A stretch of 64,000 nt of DNA, from contig FOZN01000003.1 in assembly GCA_900114805.1 (NCBI GenBank), positions 186,001 through 250,000 of the forward strand, read 5' to 3'. This DNA comes from Agrococcus baldri. GTDB taxonomy: Bacteria > Actinomycetota > Actinomycetes > Actinomycetales > Microbacteriaceae. The notes beneath the pieces are model-generated. The model made no database searches. It was given only the letters and a program-made list of their open reading frames with translations, and was not told the DNA's origin. The translations under genes were made by a program, and so were the position numbers. This document shows, piece after piece, positions 1-9,062 of the stretch. Numbering within the stretch: position 1 is the stretch's first letter; every line of letters starts with the position of its first letter.

Positions 1-1075
1 GCTCGACTTCGCCGAGTCGACCGGTGCGCCGGTCGTCACGACGCTGATGGCGCGCGGCGCCTTCCCCGACTCGCACCCGCAGCACCTCGGCATGCCCGGC
101 ATGCACGGCGCTGTGCCGGCGGTGCTCGCCTTCCAGGAGTGCGACCTCATCATCGCCCTCGGCGCGCGCTTCGACGACCGCGTCACCGGCAAGGTGCACG
201 AGTTCGCGCCCGGCGCGAAGGTGATCCACGTCGACGTCGACCCGGCCGAGATCTCCAAGATCCGCACGGCCGACGTGCCGATCGTCGGCGACGTGCGCGA
301 CGTGCTCTCCGACCTGTCGATCGCCTTCCAGGAGCTCGCTGTCGACGAGCGCCCCGATCTCACCGACTGGTGGGAGCGGCTGCACGGCCTGCAGGAGCGC
401 TTCCCGCTCGGCTTCACCGAGCCCAGCGACGGCAAGCTCTCGCCGCAGCACGTCATCCAGCGCATCGGCGCGATCACCGGGCCGGAGGCGATCTACGCCG
501 CGGGCGTCGGCCAGCACCAGATGTGGGCGGCGCAGTTCATCAAGTACGAGCGCCCCAACTCGTGGCTCAACTCCGGCGGCGCCGGCACGATGGGCTACGG
601 CGTGCCCGCGGCGATGGGCGCGAAGGTTGCGGAGCCCGACCGCGTGGTGTGGGCGATCGACGGCGACGGATGCTTCCAGATGACCAATCAGGAGCTCGCC
701 ACCTGCACGCTCAACGACATCCCCATCAAGGTCGCGATCATCAACAACTCGTCGCTCGGCATGGTGCGGCAGTGGCAGAGCCTGTTCTACGAGGGCCGGC
801 ACTCCTTCACCGACCTGGAGACGGGCTCCGACGCCAAGATGATCCCCGACTTCGTGAAGCTCGGCGACGCCTACGGCTGCCTCGCCATCCGGGTCACGAA
901 GCCCGAGGAGGTCGACCCGGCCATCAAGCTCGCGCTCGAGACCAACGACCGGCCCGTGGTGATCGACTTCATCGTGTCGAAGGATTCGATGGTGTGGCCG
1001 ATGGTGCCACAGGGGGTCTCGAACTCCTTCGTGCAGTACGCCGTCGATCACAGCCCGGTGTGGGAGGAGGAGTGA
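1..1075 (+). CDS. ilvB: Acetolactate synthase large subunit (5'-partial)
   Basis: This is the C-terminal part of the thiamine-diphosphate enzyme that makes 2-acetolactate or 2-aceto-2-hydroxybutyrate, the first shared step of valine, leucine and isoleucine synthesis. The frame is open from base 2 to the TGA ending at 1075; the N-terminal ThDP domain lies outside the window. Visible are the central domain ([11 protein letters not shown]) and the C-terminal ThDP-binding stretch [14 protein letters not shown]...[12 protein letters not shown], with the GDG...NN signature. The stop overlaps the ilvN start as ATGA, which fits translational coupling of the two subunits. The catabolic ALS enzyme is unlikely because ilvN and ilvC follow. 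Confidence 0.97.
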   Translation, partial: LDFAESTGAPVVTTLMARGAFPDSHPQHLGMPGMHGAVPAVLAFQECDLIIALGARFDDRVTGKVHEFAPGAKVIHVDVDPAEISKIRTADVPIVGDVRDVLSDLSIAFQELAVDERPDLTDWWERLHGLQERFPLGFTEPSDGKLSPQHVIQRIGAITGPEAIYAAGVGQHQMWAAQFIKYERPNSWLNSGGAGTMGYGVPAAMGAKVAEPDRVVWAIDGDGCFQMTNQELATCTLNDIPIKVAIINNSSLGMVRQWQSLFYEGRHSFTDLETGSDAKMIPDFVKLGDAYGCLAIRVTKPEEVDPAIKLALETNDRPVVIDFIVSKDSMVWPMVPQGVSNSFVQYAVDHSPVWEEE

Positions 1076-1593
1076 TGAGCACCCACGTCCTGTCCCTCCT
1101 GGTGGAGGACAAGCCGGGTCTGCTGACCCGCGTCGCCGGGCTCTTCGCCCGCCGCGGCTTCAACATCGACTCGCTCGCGGTCGGCCGCACCGAGGTGCCG
1201 GGCCTGAGCCGCATCACGGTCGTCGTCGACGTCGACAAGCTGCCGCTCGAGCAGGTCACGAAGCAGCTGAACAAGCTCGTCAACGTCGTCAAGATCGTCG
1301 AGCTCGAGCCCGAGCAGTCGGTGCAGCGCGAGCACATGCTCGTCAAGGTGAAGGTCGACAACGCGACGCGCTCGCAGATCCTGGAGGCGGCGACGCTGTT
1401 CCGCGCCCGGGTCGTCGACGTCACCACCGACGCGCTCGTGATCGAGGTCACGGGCGACTCGCCGAAGTGCCAGGCGCTGCTGAAGCTGCTCGAGCCCTAC
1501 GGCATCAAGGAGATCGCGCAGTCCGGGCTGCTGGCCATCGGCCGCGGCGGCAAGTCCATCAGCGAGCGCGTGCTCAAGGGCGACCGCGCCTGA
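1075..1593 (+). CDS. ilvN: Acetolactate synthase small (regulatory) subunit
   Basis: 172-aa regulatory subunit that binds the large subunit and gives valine feedback inhibition. The N-terminal ACT domain is plain (STHVLSLLVEDKPGLLTRVAGLFARRGFN...), followed by the ALS small-subunit C-terminal domain ending near IAQSGLLAIGRG. Length is typical for the family. The start at 1075 was chosen because its ATG overlaps the ilvB stop and the ACT domain begins immediately. A 64-bp gap then leads to ilvC. Confidence 0.97.
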   Translation: MSTHVLSLLVEDKPGLLTRVAGLFARRGFNIDSLAVGRTEVPGLSRITVVVDVDKLPLEQVTKQLNKLVNVVKIVELEPEQSVQREHMLVKVKVDNATRSQILEAATLFRARVVDVTTDALVIEVTGDSPKCQALLKLLEPYGIKEIAQSGLLAIGRGGKSISERVLKGDRA

Positions 1594-1657
1594 GGCGCGA
1601 CCGCACCTGCGAGCAGCGCGCGACCACGAACATCCGAACGAACATGAAGGAGTCACC

Positions 1658-2683
1658 ATGACTGAGGTCATCTACGACGACGGTGCCGACCTCGGCATCA
1701 TCCAGGGCAAGAAGGTCGCCATCATCGGCTACGGCTCGCAGGGCCACGCCCACGCACAGAACCTGCGCGACTCGGGTGTCGACGTGCGCGTCGGCCTGCA
1801 GCCGGAGTCGAAGAGCCGCCAGAAGGCGACCGAGGCCGGCTTCGAGGTGGGCACGCCCGCCGAGGTCGCCGAGTGGGCGGACGTCGTCGTCCTGCTCGCG
1901 CCCGACCAGTTCCAGCGCCACATCTACAACGACGAGGTCGCCCAGCACATGCGGTCGGGCAAGACCCTGCTCTTCAGCCACGGCTTCAACGTGCGCTTCG
2001 GCTACATCGACGCACCCGAGGGCATCGACGTCGTGCTCGTCGCGCCCAAGGGCCCGGGCCACACCGTGCGCCGCGAGTTCGAGGCCGGCCGCGGCGTGCC
2101 CGTGATCGTCGCCGTCGAGTCGGATGCCTCGGGCTCGGCCTGGCAGACGGCCTGGTCGTACTCGAAGGCGATCGGCGGCCTGCGCGCCGGCGGCATCAAG
2201 ACGACCTTCACCGAGGAGACCGAGACCGACCTGTTCGGCGAGCAGGCCGTGCTCTGCGGCGGTGTCTCGCAGCTCGTGCAGTACGGCTTCGAGACGCTCA
2301 CCGAGGCCGGCTACCAGCCGGAGATCGCCTACTTCGAGGTGCTGCACGAGCTCAAGCTCATCGTCGACCTCATGTGGGAGGGCGGCATCGCCAAGCAGCG
2401 CTGGTCGGTCAGCGACACGGCCGAGTACGGCGACTACGTCTCCGGCCCGCGCGTCGTCGACCCGAGCGTCAAGGAGAACATGCAGGCAGTGCTGAAGGAC
2501 ATCCAGTCGGGCGCCTTCGCCGAGCGCTTCATCGGCGACCAGGACGCCGGCGGCCCCGAGTTCAAGGAGCTGCGCGCCAAGGCCGAGGGTCACCCGATCG
2601 AGGCGACCGGCAAGAAGCTGCGCGGCCTGTTCGCGTGGGAGCAGCCCGACACCGACTACGTCGACGGCAGCGCCCAGCGCTGA
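1658..2683 (+). CDS. ilvC: Ketol-acid reductoisomerase
   Basis: 341-aa NADPH- and Mg-dependent enzyme that isomerises and reduces acetolactate to 2,3-dihydroxy-isovalerate. The N-terminal Rossmann fold shows GYGSQGHAHAQNLRDSG. The C-terminal knotted domain carries the metal-binding acidic residues (for example TETDLFGEQAVLCGG and YFEVLHELKLIVDLM). Length matches the short class I enzymes. A GAAGGAG ribosome site lies about 6 nt before the ATG. It is the last gene of ilvBNC and is followed at once by a strong hairpin. Confidence 0.98.
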   Translation: MTEVIYDDGADLGIIQGKKVAIIGYGSQGHAHAQNLRDSGVDVRVGLQPESKSRQKATEAGFEVGTPAEVAEWADVVVLLAPDQFQRHIYNDEVAQHMRSGKTLLFSHGFNVRFGYIDAPEGIDVVLVAPKGPGHTVRREFEAGRGVPVIVAVESDASGSAWQTAWSYSKAIGGLRAGGIKTTFTEETETDLFGEQAVLCGGVSQLVQYGFETLTEAGYQPEIAYFEVLHELKLIVDLMWEGGIAKQRWSVSDTAEYGDYVSGPRVVDPSVKENMQAVLKDIQSGAFAERFIGDQDAGGPEFKELRAKAEGHPIEATGKKLRGLFAWEQPDTDYVDGSAQR

Positions 2684-2690
2684 CCGGGCC

Positions 2691-2733
2691 GCGCAAGGGG
2701 CGGGGATCCAACCTGGATCCCCGCCCCTTGCGC
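2691..2733. terminator. Perfect 20-bp hairpin terminator after ilvC
   Basis: Arms 2691-2710 and 2714-2733 are exact reverse complements with a 3-nt loop, and the stem is GC-rich. There is no U-tract, as is common for actinobacterial terminators. It ends the ilvBNC transcript; being symmetrical, it could act in both directions. Confidence 0.85.
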
Positions 2734-2763
2734 ATCCCGCCGCTGCCGCGTTGAGTGGGGGAC

Positions 2764-4242
2764 ATGCGCTCCCTCTGGCAGGCGACCGGCCCCACCATCG
2801 GCTTCGACGAGGAGGCGCCCAGGCGCACGGACGTCGCCGTCGTCGGCGCCGGCATCACCGGGCTGATGACCGCCGTGCTGCTCGCCCGTCGCGGCATGGG
2901 CGTGGTCGTGCTCGAGGCGCGCGAGGTCGGTGCGGTCGCGACCGGCAACACCACCGCCAAGCTGAGCCTGCTGCAGGGCGACCGGCTGCACCGCATCCTG
3001 GCGCTGGCGTCGGCCGAGGCGGCGCGGGCGTTCGTCGACGGCTCGCTCGAGGGTCAGCGGCGGCTGCTCGAGCTGCTCGAGGAGCGGGGCGAGCCGACGC
3101 AGAGGATGCCGGCGGTGTCCTACGCCTCCGGCATCGAGGGTGCGGCCGGGCTCGAGCGTGAGCTGGAGGCGGCGCGCAGCCTCGGTCTGCCGGTCGAGCA
3201 GGGCGGCGCGGAGTCGCTGCAGTTCCCGGTGGCCGGGGCGATCCGGCTCGAGCAGCAGGCGCAGCTGCAGCCGATGACGGTGCTCGCCGTGCTCGCGCAG
3301 GAGCTGCGCGATCGCGGCGGCCGCATCATGCGCGCCGCCGTGCGCAGTGCGCACGCCACGGGCGAGGGCCTGCGCCTCGACACCGACGCGGGTCAGTGGC
3401 ACGCCGATCTCGCCGTGCTCGCGACCGGCGCTCCCGTGCCGGCCAGGCTCACCGCTGCGCCCCTCGAGGCGCACCGCTCCTATGCCGCCGCCTACCGCGT
3501 CGCCGGTGGGCTCCCCGAGGTCATGGCGCTCAGCGTGGATGCGCCGTCGCGCTCGCTGCGGACGGCCAGCGTCGACGGCGAGACGCTCCTGGTCGCCGGC
3601 GGCGTCGGCCACGTGGTCGGCCGGCATGCCGACCCGCGGCGGCTGGTGGCCGAGCTCGACGACTGGGTGCTGCAGCACTGGCAGGGTGCGGAGCGCACGC
3701 ACGTGTGGAGCGCGCAGGACTACCGCACGCCGGACCGGCTGCCCTGGATCGGTGCCCGGCCGGGATCCCGCGGCCGCGTGCTGCTGGCCACCGGCTTCGA
3801 CAAGTGGGGGATGACCGGCGGGGCGATGAGCGCGCTCGCCCTCACCGGCCGCATCACCGGGCGCGAGCCCGAGTGGGCGCGCACGCTGCGCCGACGCGGC
3901 ACGACGCCCGCCGCGGCGGGACACCTCACCGGAACGCTCGGCGCCGTCGCGAGCACGCAGGCCCGCCGCCTGGCTGCTGCGCTCGCGCCCGCATCGACGC
4001 CGCCTGAGGGCGAGGGTCGCGTCGGCCGAGACGGCTTTCGCCTCGTCGCGACCTCGACGGTGGACGGAGCGACGCAGCGCGTATCTGCGCACTGCCCCCA
4101 CGTCGGCGCGCTCGTGCGCTGGAACGCCGAGGAGCGCAGCTGGGACTGCACGGCGCACGGCTCCCGCTTCGCCCCCGACGGCAGCCGTCTGGAGGGCCCG
4201 GCCGCGTGCCCGCTGCACGCGCTCCGCGCCCCAGCGCGGTAG
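2764..4242 (+). CDS. FAD-dependent oxidoreductase with C-terminal Rieske domain
   Basis: A predicted 492-aa DAO-type flavoprotein fused to a Rieske [2Fe-2S] domain. The dinucleotide fold VVGAGITGLMTAVLLARRG is near residue 30. The C-terminus has the Rieske ligand pattern C-P-H...C-T-A-H (AHCPHVGALVRW...WDCTAHGSRF). Such fusions are widespread in actinobacteria, but the substrate is unknown. ATG 2764 is preferred over GTG 2755 because GTGGGGG lies just before it. The gene stands alone between the ilvC hairpin and the convergent ABC permease. Confidence 0.85.
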   Translation: MRSLWQATGPTIGFDEEAPRRTDVAVVGAGITGLMTAVLLARRGMGVVVLEAREVGAVATGNTTAKLSLLQGDRLHRILALASAEAARAFVDGSLEGQRRLLELLEERGEPTQRMPAVSYASGIEGAAGLERELEAARSLGLPVEQGGAESLQFPVAGAIRLEQQAQLQPMTVLAVLAQELRDRGGRIMRAAVRSAHATGEGLRLDTDAGQWHADLAVLATGAPVPARLTAAPLEAHRSYAAAYRVAGGLPEVMALSVDAPSRSLRTASVDGETLLVAGGVGHVVGRHADPRRLVAELDDWVLQHWQGAERTHVWSAQDYRTPDRLPWIGARPGSRGRVLLATGFDKWGMTGGAMSALALTGRITGREPEWARTLRRRGTTPAAAGHLTGTLGAVASTQARRLAAALAPASTPPEGEGRVGRDGFRLVATSTVDGATQRVSAHCPHVGALVRWNAEERSWDCTAHGSRFAPDGSRLEGPAACPLHALRAPAR

Positions 4243-4248
4243 GAGGCG

Positions 4249-5070
4249 CTACCGCACGCGCGTCCGCGGGAAGCGCCAGGCAGCCAGCACCGCCGCGACC
4301 AGCAGGATCCCCGCGCACCACAGCACCGCCTCGAGCGCCCGCGTCTCACCGCCCATCAGCAGCCCGCGGATGGTCTCGATGATCGGCGTGACCGGCTGGT
4401 GCTGGGCGACGCCGTGCAGCCACTCGGGCATGGTCGCGATCGGCACGAAGGCGCTCGAGACGTAGGGCAGGAACAGGATCAGGAAGCCGTAGCCGTTCGC
4501 CGCCTCCGGGCTGCCGGCGACGAGCCCGATGAGGGCGAAGACGGCGGTGACCGCGAGGATCCACAGCGTCACGATGCCGAGCGCACCCAGCCAGCCCAGC
4601 GCATCCGCCGTGGGTCGGAACCCGATCAGCAGCCCCACGCCGATCACGATGGCCGTGGCGATGAGGTTGCGCACCACGCTCGCCACCACGTGGCCGACGA
4701 TCGCGGTCGCCGCGATGATCGGCATGGTGCGATAGCGCAGCATGGCGCCGGCGGTCATGTCGCGGCTGACGGAGACGGCCGTCGAGGCGGCGCCGAAGCC
4801 CGCGCAGATGAGGATGATGCCGGGCACGACGTAGTCGATGTAGCCGCCGTCGCCCTGGATGGCGCCGCCGAAGACGGTGGTGAACAGCAGCATCAGGATC
4901 ACCGGCAGCGCGATGGCCATGATCAGGCCCTCGCCGTCGCGGACGCTGTGCAGGAGGCTGCGGCCGATGAAGATGCCGCTCGATGCCAGCGGCGAGCTGC
5001 CGGCGGTGCGTGCTGCCGGGCTCTGCTCGTGCGCAGGCTGTCGGGGCGTGTGCAGGGTCGCGGTGCTCAT
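4249..5070 (-). CDS. ABC-2 type transporter permease (drug-efflux type)
   Basis: 273-aa integral membrane subunit of an exporter of the DrrB/ABC-2 type. After about 45 polar residues come some six hydrophobic segments, including IMAIALPVILMLLFTTVF, VVPGIILICAGFGAAS and LGIVTLWILAVTAVFALIG. Its start overlaps the stop of the upstream ATPase gene as ATGA (5067-5070), so the two are translated together. The substrate cannot be read from sequence; lipophilic drugs are the usual guess for this family. Confidence 0.9.
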   Translation of the reverse strand: MSTATLHTPRQPAHEQSPAARTAGSSPLASSGIFIGRSLLHSVRDGEGLIMAIALPVILMLLFTTVFGGAIQGDGGYIDYVVPGIILICAGFGAASTAVSVSRDMTAGAMLRYRTMPIIAATAIVGHVVASVVRNLIATAIVIGVGLLIGFRPTADALGWLGALGIVTLWILAVTAVFALIGLVAGSPEAANGYGFLILFLPYVSSAFVPIATMPEWLHGVAQHQPVTPIIETIRGLLMGGETRALEAVLWCAGILLVAAVLAAWRFPRTRVR

Positions 5071-5963
5071 GCTGCGACCTCCTCTCGGGGTCGGGAGGTG
5101 GTGATCGCCGTGAAGGCGTCGTCGAGGGTGGGGGAGCGCAGCTCGATGCGCGTGCCCTCGCCGTCGCCGCTGGCGAGGTGCTCGCGGTCGAGGGCGGTGA
5201 GCGCGCGGGCGACGGATGCCGGGGTGCCGTCGGTCTCGGATCGGCCGATGACGCTGCCGCTCGCGTCGAGCAGCACGACCGTCTGCCCGCCTACCAGGGC
5301 GGTCAGCTCGTCGGCCGTGCCGTCGGCGACGATGCGGCCGTGGTGGAGCACCGTGATGCGGTCGGCGAGCGCCTCGGCCTCGTCGAGCGTCTGGGTGGTG
5401 AGGAGCACCGTGGTGCCGGCCGTCGCCAGCGCGCGCACGTCCTCCCAGACGCGGGCGCGGCTGCTGGGGTCGAGGCCGGTGGTGGGCTCGTCGAGGAACA
5501 GCACCCCCGCGGGGGCGATGAGACTCGCGGCGAGGTCGATGCGCCGCCGCATGCCGCCGGAGTAGCTGCGCACCGACCGGCCGCCCGCCGTCGTGAGGTC
5601 GAGGCGCTCGAGCAGCTCATCGGCGCGGCCTCTGGCGCGCCGGCCGAGGCCGAGGAGCCTGCCGAGCAGCACGAGGTTCTCGCGGCCGGTGAGCAGCTCG
5701 TCGAGCGAGGACGACTGGCCGGTGACGCGCACGAGCCGGCGCACGGCCGCTGCCTCGCGCACGACGTCGTGGCCGAGCACGCGCGCCGTGCCGCTGTCGG
5801 GCCGCACGAGCGTGGTGAGGATCGACACGAGCGTGGTCTTGCCCGCGCCGTTCGGGCCCAGCAGTGCCAGCACGCCGCCGTCGACCGAGAGGTCGAGCCG
5901 GTGGAGCACGCGCTCGGAGCCGTAGGTCTTCCCGAGGCCGGCGACCTCGATGGTGGGTGTCAT
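5067..5963 (-). CDS. ABC transporter ATP-binding protein, DrrA-like
   Basis: 298-aa ATPase partner of the adjacent permease. It shows Walker A (GPNGAGKTT), the ABC signature (YSGGMRRRIDLA), Walker B (VLFLDEPTTGLDP) and a DrrA-like C-terminal tail (LRSPTLDDAFTAIT). The start at 5963 is supported by AGAGAGGGG about 5 nt upstream and by homology beginning there. The gene is divergent from a TetR-family gene, and the shared 102-bp control region carries repeated half-sites, so TetR repression is likely. Confidence 0.95.
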   Translation of the reverse strand: MTPTIEVAGLGKTYGSERVLHRLDLSVDGGVLALLGPNGAGKTTLVSILTTLVRPDSGTARVLGHDVVREAAAVRRLVRVTGQSSSLDELLTGRENLVLLGRLLGLGRRARGRADELLERLDLTTAGGRSVRSYSGGMRRRIDLAASLIAPAGVLFLDEPTTGLDPSSRARVWEDVRALATAGTTVLLTTQTLDEAEALADRITVLHHGRIVADGTADELTALVGGQTVVLLDASGSVIGRSETDGTPASVARALTALDREHLASGDGEGTRIELRSPTLDDAFTAITTSRPREEVAA

Positions 5964-5991
5964 GGCGACCCCTCTCTGTGTATGTGACAGA

Positions 5992-6039
5992 CAGTATGCG
6001 GCATAAACAGTATGCACGCAACACAGTATGCTTGGCATA
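5992..6039. promoter_or_regulatory. Three CAGTATGC repeats and TATGC/GCATA palindromes, likely TetR operator array
   Basis: CAGTATGC occurs at 5992, 6008 and 6024, exactly 16 bp apart. Two copies are completed to inverted repeats: TATGC-G-GCATA (5995-6005) and TATGC-TTG-GCATA (6027-6039). The block lies in the divergent ABC/TetR control region. It is the expected place for autoregulated repression of both directions. Confidence 0.65.
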
Positions 6040-6065
6040 CCGTGGGCCAGGAGATGGGAGAGCAG

Positions 6066-7019
6066 ATGGCATCGGAGGACGTGTCGCGCGTCGTGGCGCT
6101 CGCCTGGGGCGTGGCGGCCGCGCCGCAGCGCGGCCCCAAGCGCGAGCTGAGCCATGAGCGCATCGTCGAGACCGCGATCGAGATCGCCGATGCGGAGGGC
6201 CTGCCGGCGGTCACGATGCAGCGGGTGGCGCAGTCGTTCGGCTACACCACCATGGCGATCTACCGCTACGTCGCCACGAAGGACGACCTGCATCAGCTCA
6301 TGCTCGACGCGGCTTTCGCCGACCTCGCTCCGCCCGCGGTGACCGGCGACTGGCGCGAGGGTCTCGGCGCGTGGATGGGCTGGCTGTTCGAGGCCTATGG
6401 CGCGCATCCATGGGTGCTCGACATCCCGATCAGCATGGAGGCGCTGCTGATGCCCTCGCAGATGCGGCTCGCGGACGCGATGCTGCGCACGTTCAGGGAC
6501 CTGCCCGCGACCGACGGCGAGCGGCTCGCGCTGCTCATGTCGCTGTCCACGTTCCTGCGCGGCATGGCCGGCATCCAGCGCGACATCGCGCATGAGGGCG
6601 CCGAGGTGAGCGCGGCCACGAAGGCTCTGATCCGCGAGGTGGCCACGCCGGCGTCGCTGCCTGCGCTGCAGCCGCTGATCGACAGCGGGGCGTACTTCGG
6701 CGAGTACCCCGGCGAGTCCGGAGCCTCGGCCGAGGTGACCGAGGAGGACTTCGCCATCGGGTTCCAGGTCTGGATGGCTGGCATCGCGGCCGTCTTCGAG
6801 TCGCGCGAGGCCGTGCCGCAGGAGCATCCGCGGCCCGCACCCGAGACCCCGGCCGAGCAGCACGAGCGCGCCGAGGTGGAGCTCGCCGCCGGCGTCGCCG
6901 CGCGCAAGGCCGCGGAGCAGCGGGTCAAGGTCCTCTACAAGGAGGAGGCGGCGCTGCGGAAGCGCCGCGACAGCGCGAAGGAGCTCGCCAAGGCCGCCGC
7001 GCGCGCCGAGCGCGGCTGA
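6066..7019 (+). CDS. TetR/AcrR family transcriptional regulator
   Basis: 317-aa regulator, probably the repressor of the divergent ABC exporter. The N-terminal helix-turn-helix is visible at about residues 25-70 (SHERIVETAIEIADAEG...FGYTTMAIYRYVATKDDL). The ligand-binding domain follows, with a TetR_C-like middle. The last 50 residues form a charged Ala/Lys/Glu-rich tail of likely coiled-coil nature, longer than in most relatives. ATG 6066 is chosen over 6012 and 6054 because GGGAGA precedes it at good spacing and the upstream codons overlap the operator repeats. Confidence 0.9.
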   Translation: MASEDVSRVVALAWGVAAAPQRGPKRELSHERIVETAIEIADAEGLPAVTMQRVAQSFGYTTMAIYRYVATKDDLHQLMLDAAFADLAPPAVTGDWREGLGAWMGWLFEAYGAHPWVLDIPISMEALLMPSQMRLADAMLRTFRDLPATDGERLALLMSLSTFLRGMAGIQRDIAHEGAEVSAATKALIREVATPASLPALQPLIDSGAYFGEYPGESGASAEVTEEDFAIGFQVWMAGIAAVFESREAVPQEHPRPAPETPAEQHERAEVELAAGVAARKAAEQRVKVLYKEEAALRKRRDSAKELAKAAARAERG

Positions 7020-7064
7020 GCCGGTCGAGGCTCGCCCCAGCCCCGAAGTGGCAGGCTGGGGCGG

Positions 7065-8054
7065 GTGGAGAGCGTGAGTGACGACAAGAAGGTCAGCGAT
7101 GCTTACCTGCGCTGGGCGCAGATGGAGGCCGGCGACCGCTCGCCGCGCTACGCCGAATGGGCGCGCGGCGTCGCCGCCGACCCGGTGCTGTGCGCGGCGA
7201 TCGCCGAGCTCGAGCCGATCAAGCGGCAAGCGAACCTGCTCTTCGCCGCCGCCCGCTTCGAGGGGGTGCCGCTGCAGCCGTGGAGCGATGTGCGCGACAT
7301 GCTCGCCGGCAGCTGGAGCCGCATCCGCTCGACCATGCTCGCCCGCATGACGCAGACCAACGAGGCGCGCCGCATGGCCACGCTGCTGCCCGCGATCGCG
7401 CACCTGCGGGGGCCGATCGCGCTGGTCGAGGTGGGCGCCTCCGCCGGCCTGTGCCTCTACCCGGATCGCTGGCGCTACCGCTTCGGCGCCGGCAAGTACG
7501 TCGGCGACGCGTCGCTGCCGCTGCTGGAGACCGTCGCCTCGCCGTCGACGCCGCTGCCCGAGCGGCTGCCGCAGATCGCCTGGCGCGGCGGCCTCGACCT
7601 GCAGCCGCTCGATCCCGACGAGCCCGACACGAAGGCGTGGCTCGAGGCGCTCGTGTGGCCGGATGCGTCGGGTGGCGTCGACGGCGCACGCGTCGACCGG
7701 GTGCGCACCGCCATCGCGATCGCCCGGCGGGAGCCGGCGCACGTGCGGCGCGGCGACCTGACCGTCGACACGCGCGCGGTGGTCGAGGAGGCGGCGCGGC
7801 ACGCGCCCACGGTGGTCGTGTGGCACTCGGCGGTGCTCGCGTATGTCTCCGCCTTCGACCGGGCCGCCTTCGCCGACCTGATGGGGGAGCTGCCGGTGAC
7901 CTGGGTCGCGAACGAGGGCGCGACGCTCGAGATCGGCCCGCCCGCGCCATGGGCGCAGCCGGCCGACTTCGTGCTGCGGCGCGACGCGCAGCCGCTCGCG
8001 ATCACCGATCCGCACGGCGCCGCCATCACCTGGCTCGACGACATCCCTCGCTAG
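7065..8054 (+). CDS. DUF2332 family protein
   Basis: 329-aa protein matching the DUF2332 family, which is common in actinobacteria and has no assigned function. Characteristic stretches are YAEWARGVAADP, LVEVGASAGLCLYPDRW and VVVWHSAVLAY; the GASAGL segment recalls a nucleotide or SAM-binding loop, but that is only a resemblance. Start is GTG 7065 or GTG 7074; both have weak upstream purine runs. It follows the TetR gene by 45 bp on the same strand, but a functional link is not shown. Confidence 0.85.
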   Translation: MESVSDDKKVSDAYLRWAQMEAGDRSPRYAEWARGVAADPVLCAAIAELEPIKRQANLLFAAARFEGVPLQPWSDVRDMLAGSWSRIRSTMLARMTQTNEARRMATLLPAIAHLRGPIALVEVGASAGLCLYPDRWRYRFGAGKYVGDASLPLLETVASPSTPLPERLPQIAWRGGLDLQPLDPDEPDTKAWLEALVWPDASGGVDGARVDRVRTAIAIARREPAHVRRGDLTVDTRAVVEEAARHAPTVVVWHSAVLAYVSAFDRAAFADLMGELPVTWVANEGATLEIGPPAPWAQPADFVLRRDAQPLAITDPHGAAITWLDDIPR

Positions 8055-8109
8055 CGGCCCCCGCGAGCGGCACATGGCCCGACTGCGGTGTCGCGAGCAG
8101 AGGAGATGT

Positions 8110-8142
8110 TGCGAGCAGAGGACGATGCTTCCTCCTCTCGCA
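8110..8142. terminator. Imperfect hairpin downstream of the DUF2332 gene
   Basis: TGCGAG at 8110 pairs with CTCGCA ending at 8142, with an inner AGGA/TCCT pairing. A 12-bp direct repeat, GCGAGCAGAGGA, occurs at 8093 and 8111. The rest of the 222-bp gap (8055-8276) holds no convincing coding sequence, only the promoter for the next gene. Confidence 0.4.
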
Positions 8143-8276
8143 GCACACTCCGCGTTCCATCCTCGTTTCGCGACAGTGCATCGGCGCGGCGAGGCGGGCT
8201 CCGGCGCGAGCGGGCAGGCGAGGGAGGCGTGCGAGGTGGGCGGGGCACCGCGGCCAGCGCGGGTAAACTCGATCCG

Positions 8277-8681
8277 ATGAACCGCGACGAGGATGCCCTC
8301 CACTGGGAGGGCGACGACGAGCTCGATCGCCTGTCCGTCGTCGATGCAGCGGACGAGGCCGACGGCGCTGCCGAGCCAGGCGCATCCGCCCCCGTGGTGC
8401 GCGAAGCGCGGCACCGCGGCCCGCTCGGCTGGCTGATGCTGGTGCTCGCGGTCGCCGCGACCGCCGGCTGGGTCGTCATCCTGGTCGCGAACCCCGTGCA
8501 GCAGCCGAGCCTCGTCGCGCTCGCGATGTATCAACTGGGCGAGCTGCTGGCGGTGCTGACGCCGCTGCTGTGGTGGTTCGTCGTCGACCGTGTCGCACCG
8601 CTGCCGCGCCGGGCGCTGTGGTGGCTCGCCGGGCTCGTCGTGACCGCGCCGTGGCCGCTCGTCGCCGGGGTGCTGGCGTGA
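8277..8681 (+). CDS. Small three-helix membrane protein, unknown function
   Basis: 134-aa protein. About 40 acidic N-terminal residues are followed by three hydrophobic segments (WLMLVLAVAATAGWVVILV; ALAMYQLGELLAVLTPLLWWFVV; ALWWLAGLVVTAPWPLVAGV). The start is ATG 8277, with a TAAACT -10 hexamer at 8264-8269 only 7 nt upstream and no ribosome site, so it is probably leaderless. It overlaps the next membrane-protein gene as GTGA, and the two likely work together. No family was recognised with confidence. Confidence 0.75.
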   Translation: MNRDEDALHWEGDDELDRLSVVDAADEADGAAEPGASAPVVREARHRGPLGWLMLVLAVAATAGWVVILVANPVQQPSLVALAMYQLGELLAVLTPLLWWFVVDRVAPLPRRALWWLAGLVVTAPWPLVAGVLA

Positions 8682-9052
8682 GCGCCGGTGATGGCATGAC
8701 GACCGCCGCGGCGCGCGAGCCGCGCGAGGAGCGCCCCGGCGACAGCTGGATCGTCGCGCTGCTGTTCGCGCTCGCCTTCGGCTACGACACCGTCGAGGCG
8801 GTCGCCAACCTGCAGCAGCTCCCGCTGCTCTACCTCGGCAACGCCATCGAGGGCGCGACCCCGTGGTGGCTGCTCTACGCCGGCATCGCGCTGCCGGTGC
8901 TGCTGTTCGCGGCGGCGCTCTGGGTCGGGCGGCGGATGCGGCTGGTGCCGAAGGCGGGCGTGCTGCTGGTCGCGCTCGGCGTGAGCGCGCAGCTGAGCCT
9001 GCTCGCCGAGCAGCTCGCGCGGCAGATCGCTCTGACCGCGCTGGGCGGATAG
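8678..9052 (+). CDS. Small membrane protein, unknown function
   Basis: 124-aa protein with three predicted membrane helices (WIVALLFALAFGYDTVEAV; WWLLYAGIALPVLLFAAALWVG; AGVLLVALGVSAQLSLLAEQL). GTG 8678 overlaps the stop of the preceding membrane gene by 4 bp, indicating translational coupling. An in-frame ATG at 8696 is an alternative. No family assignment is made. Confidence 0.7.
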   Translation: MSAGDGMTTAAAREPREERPGDSWIVALLFALAFGYDTVEAVANLQQLPLLYLGNAIEGATPWWLLYAGIALPVLLFAAALWVGRRMRLVPKAGVLLVALGVSAQLSLLAEQLARQIALTALGG

Positions 9053-9062
9053 CGTCGCCGGA

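Noticed and set aside
2656-4218. 520-codon minus-strand frame
   Set aside because: Antisense of the FAD/Rieske gene, no motif, Arg/Ala-rich, and it crosses the ilvC terminator.
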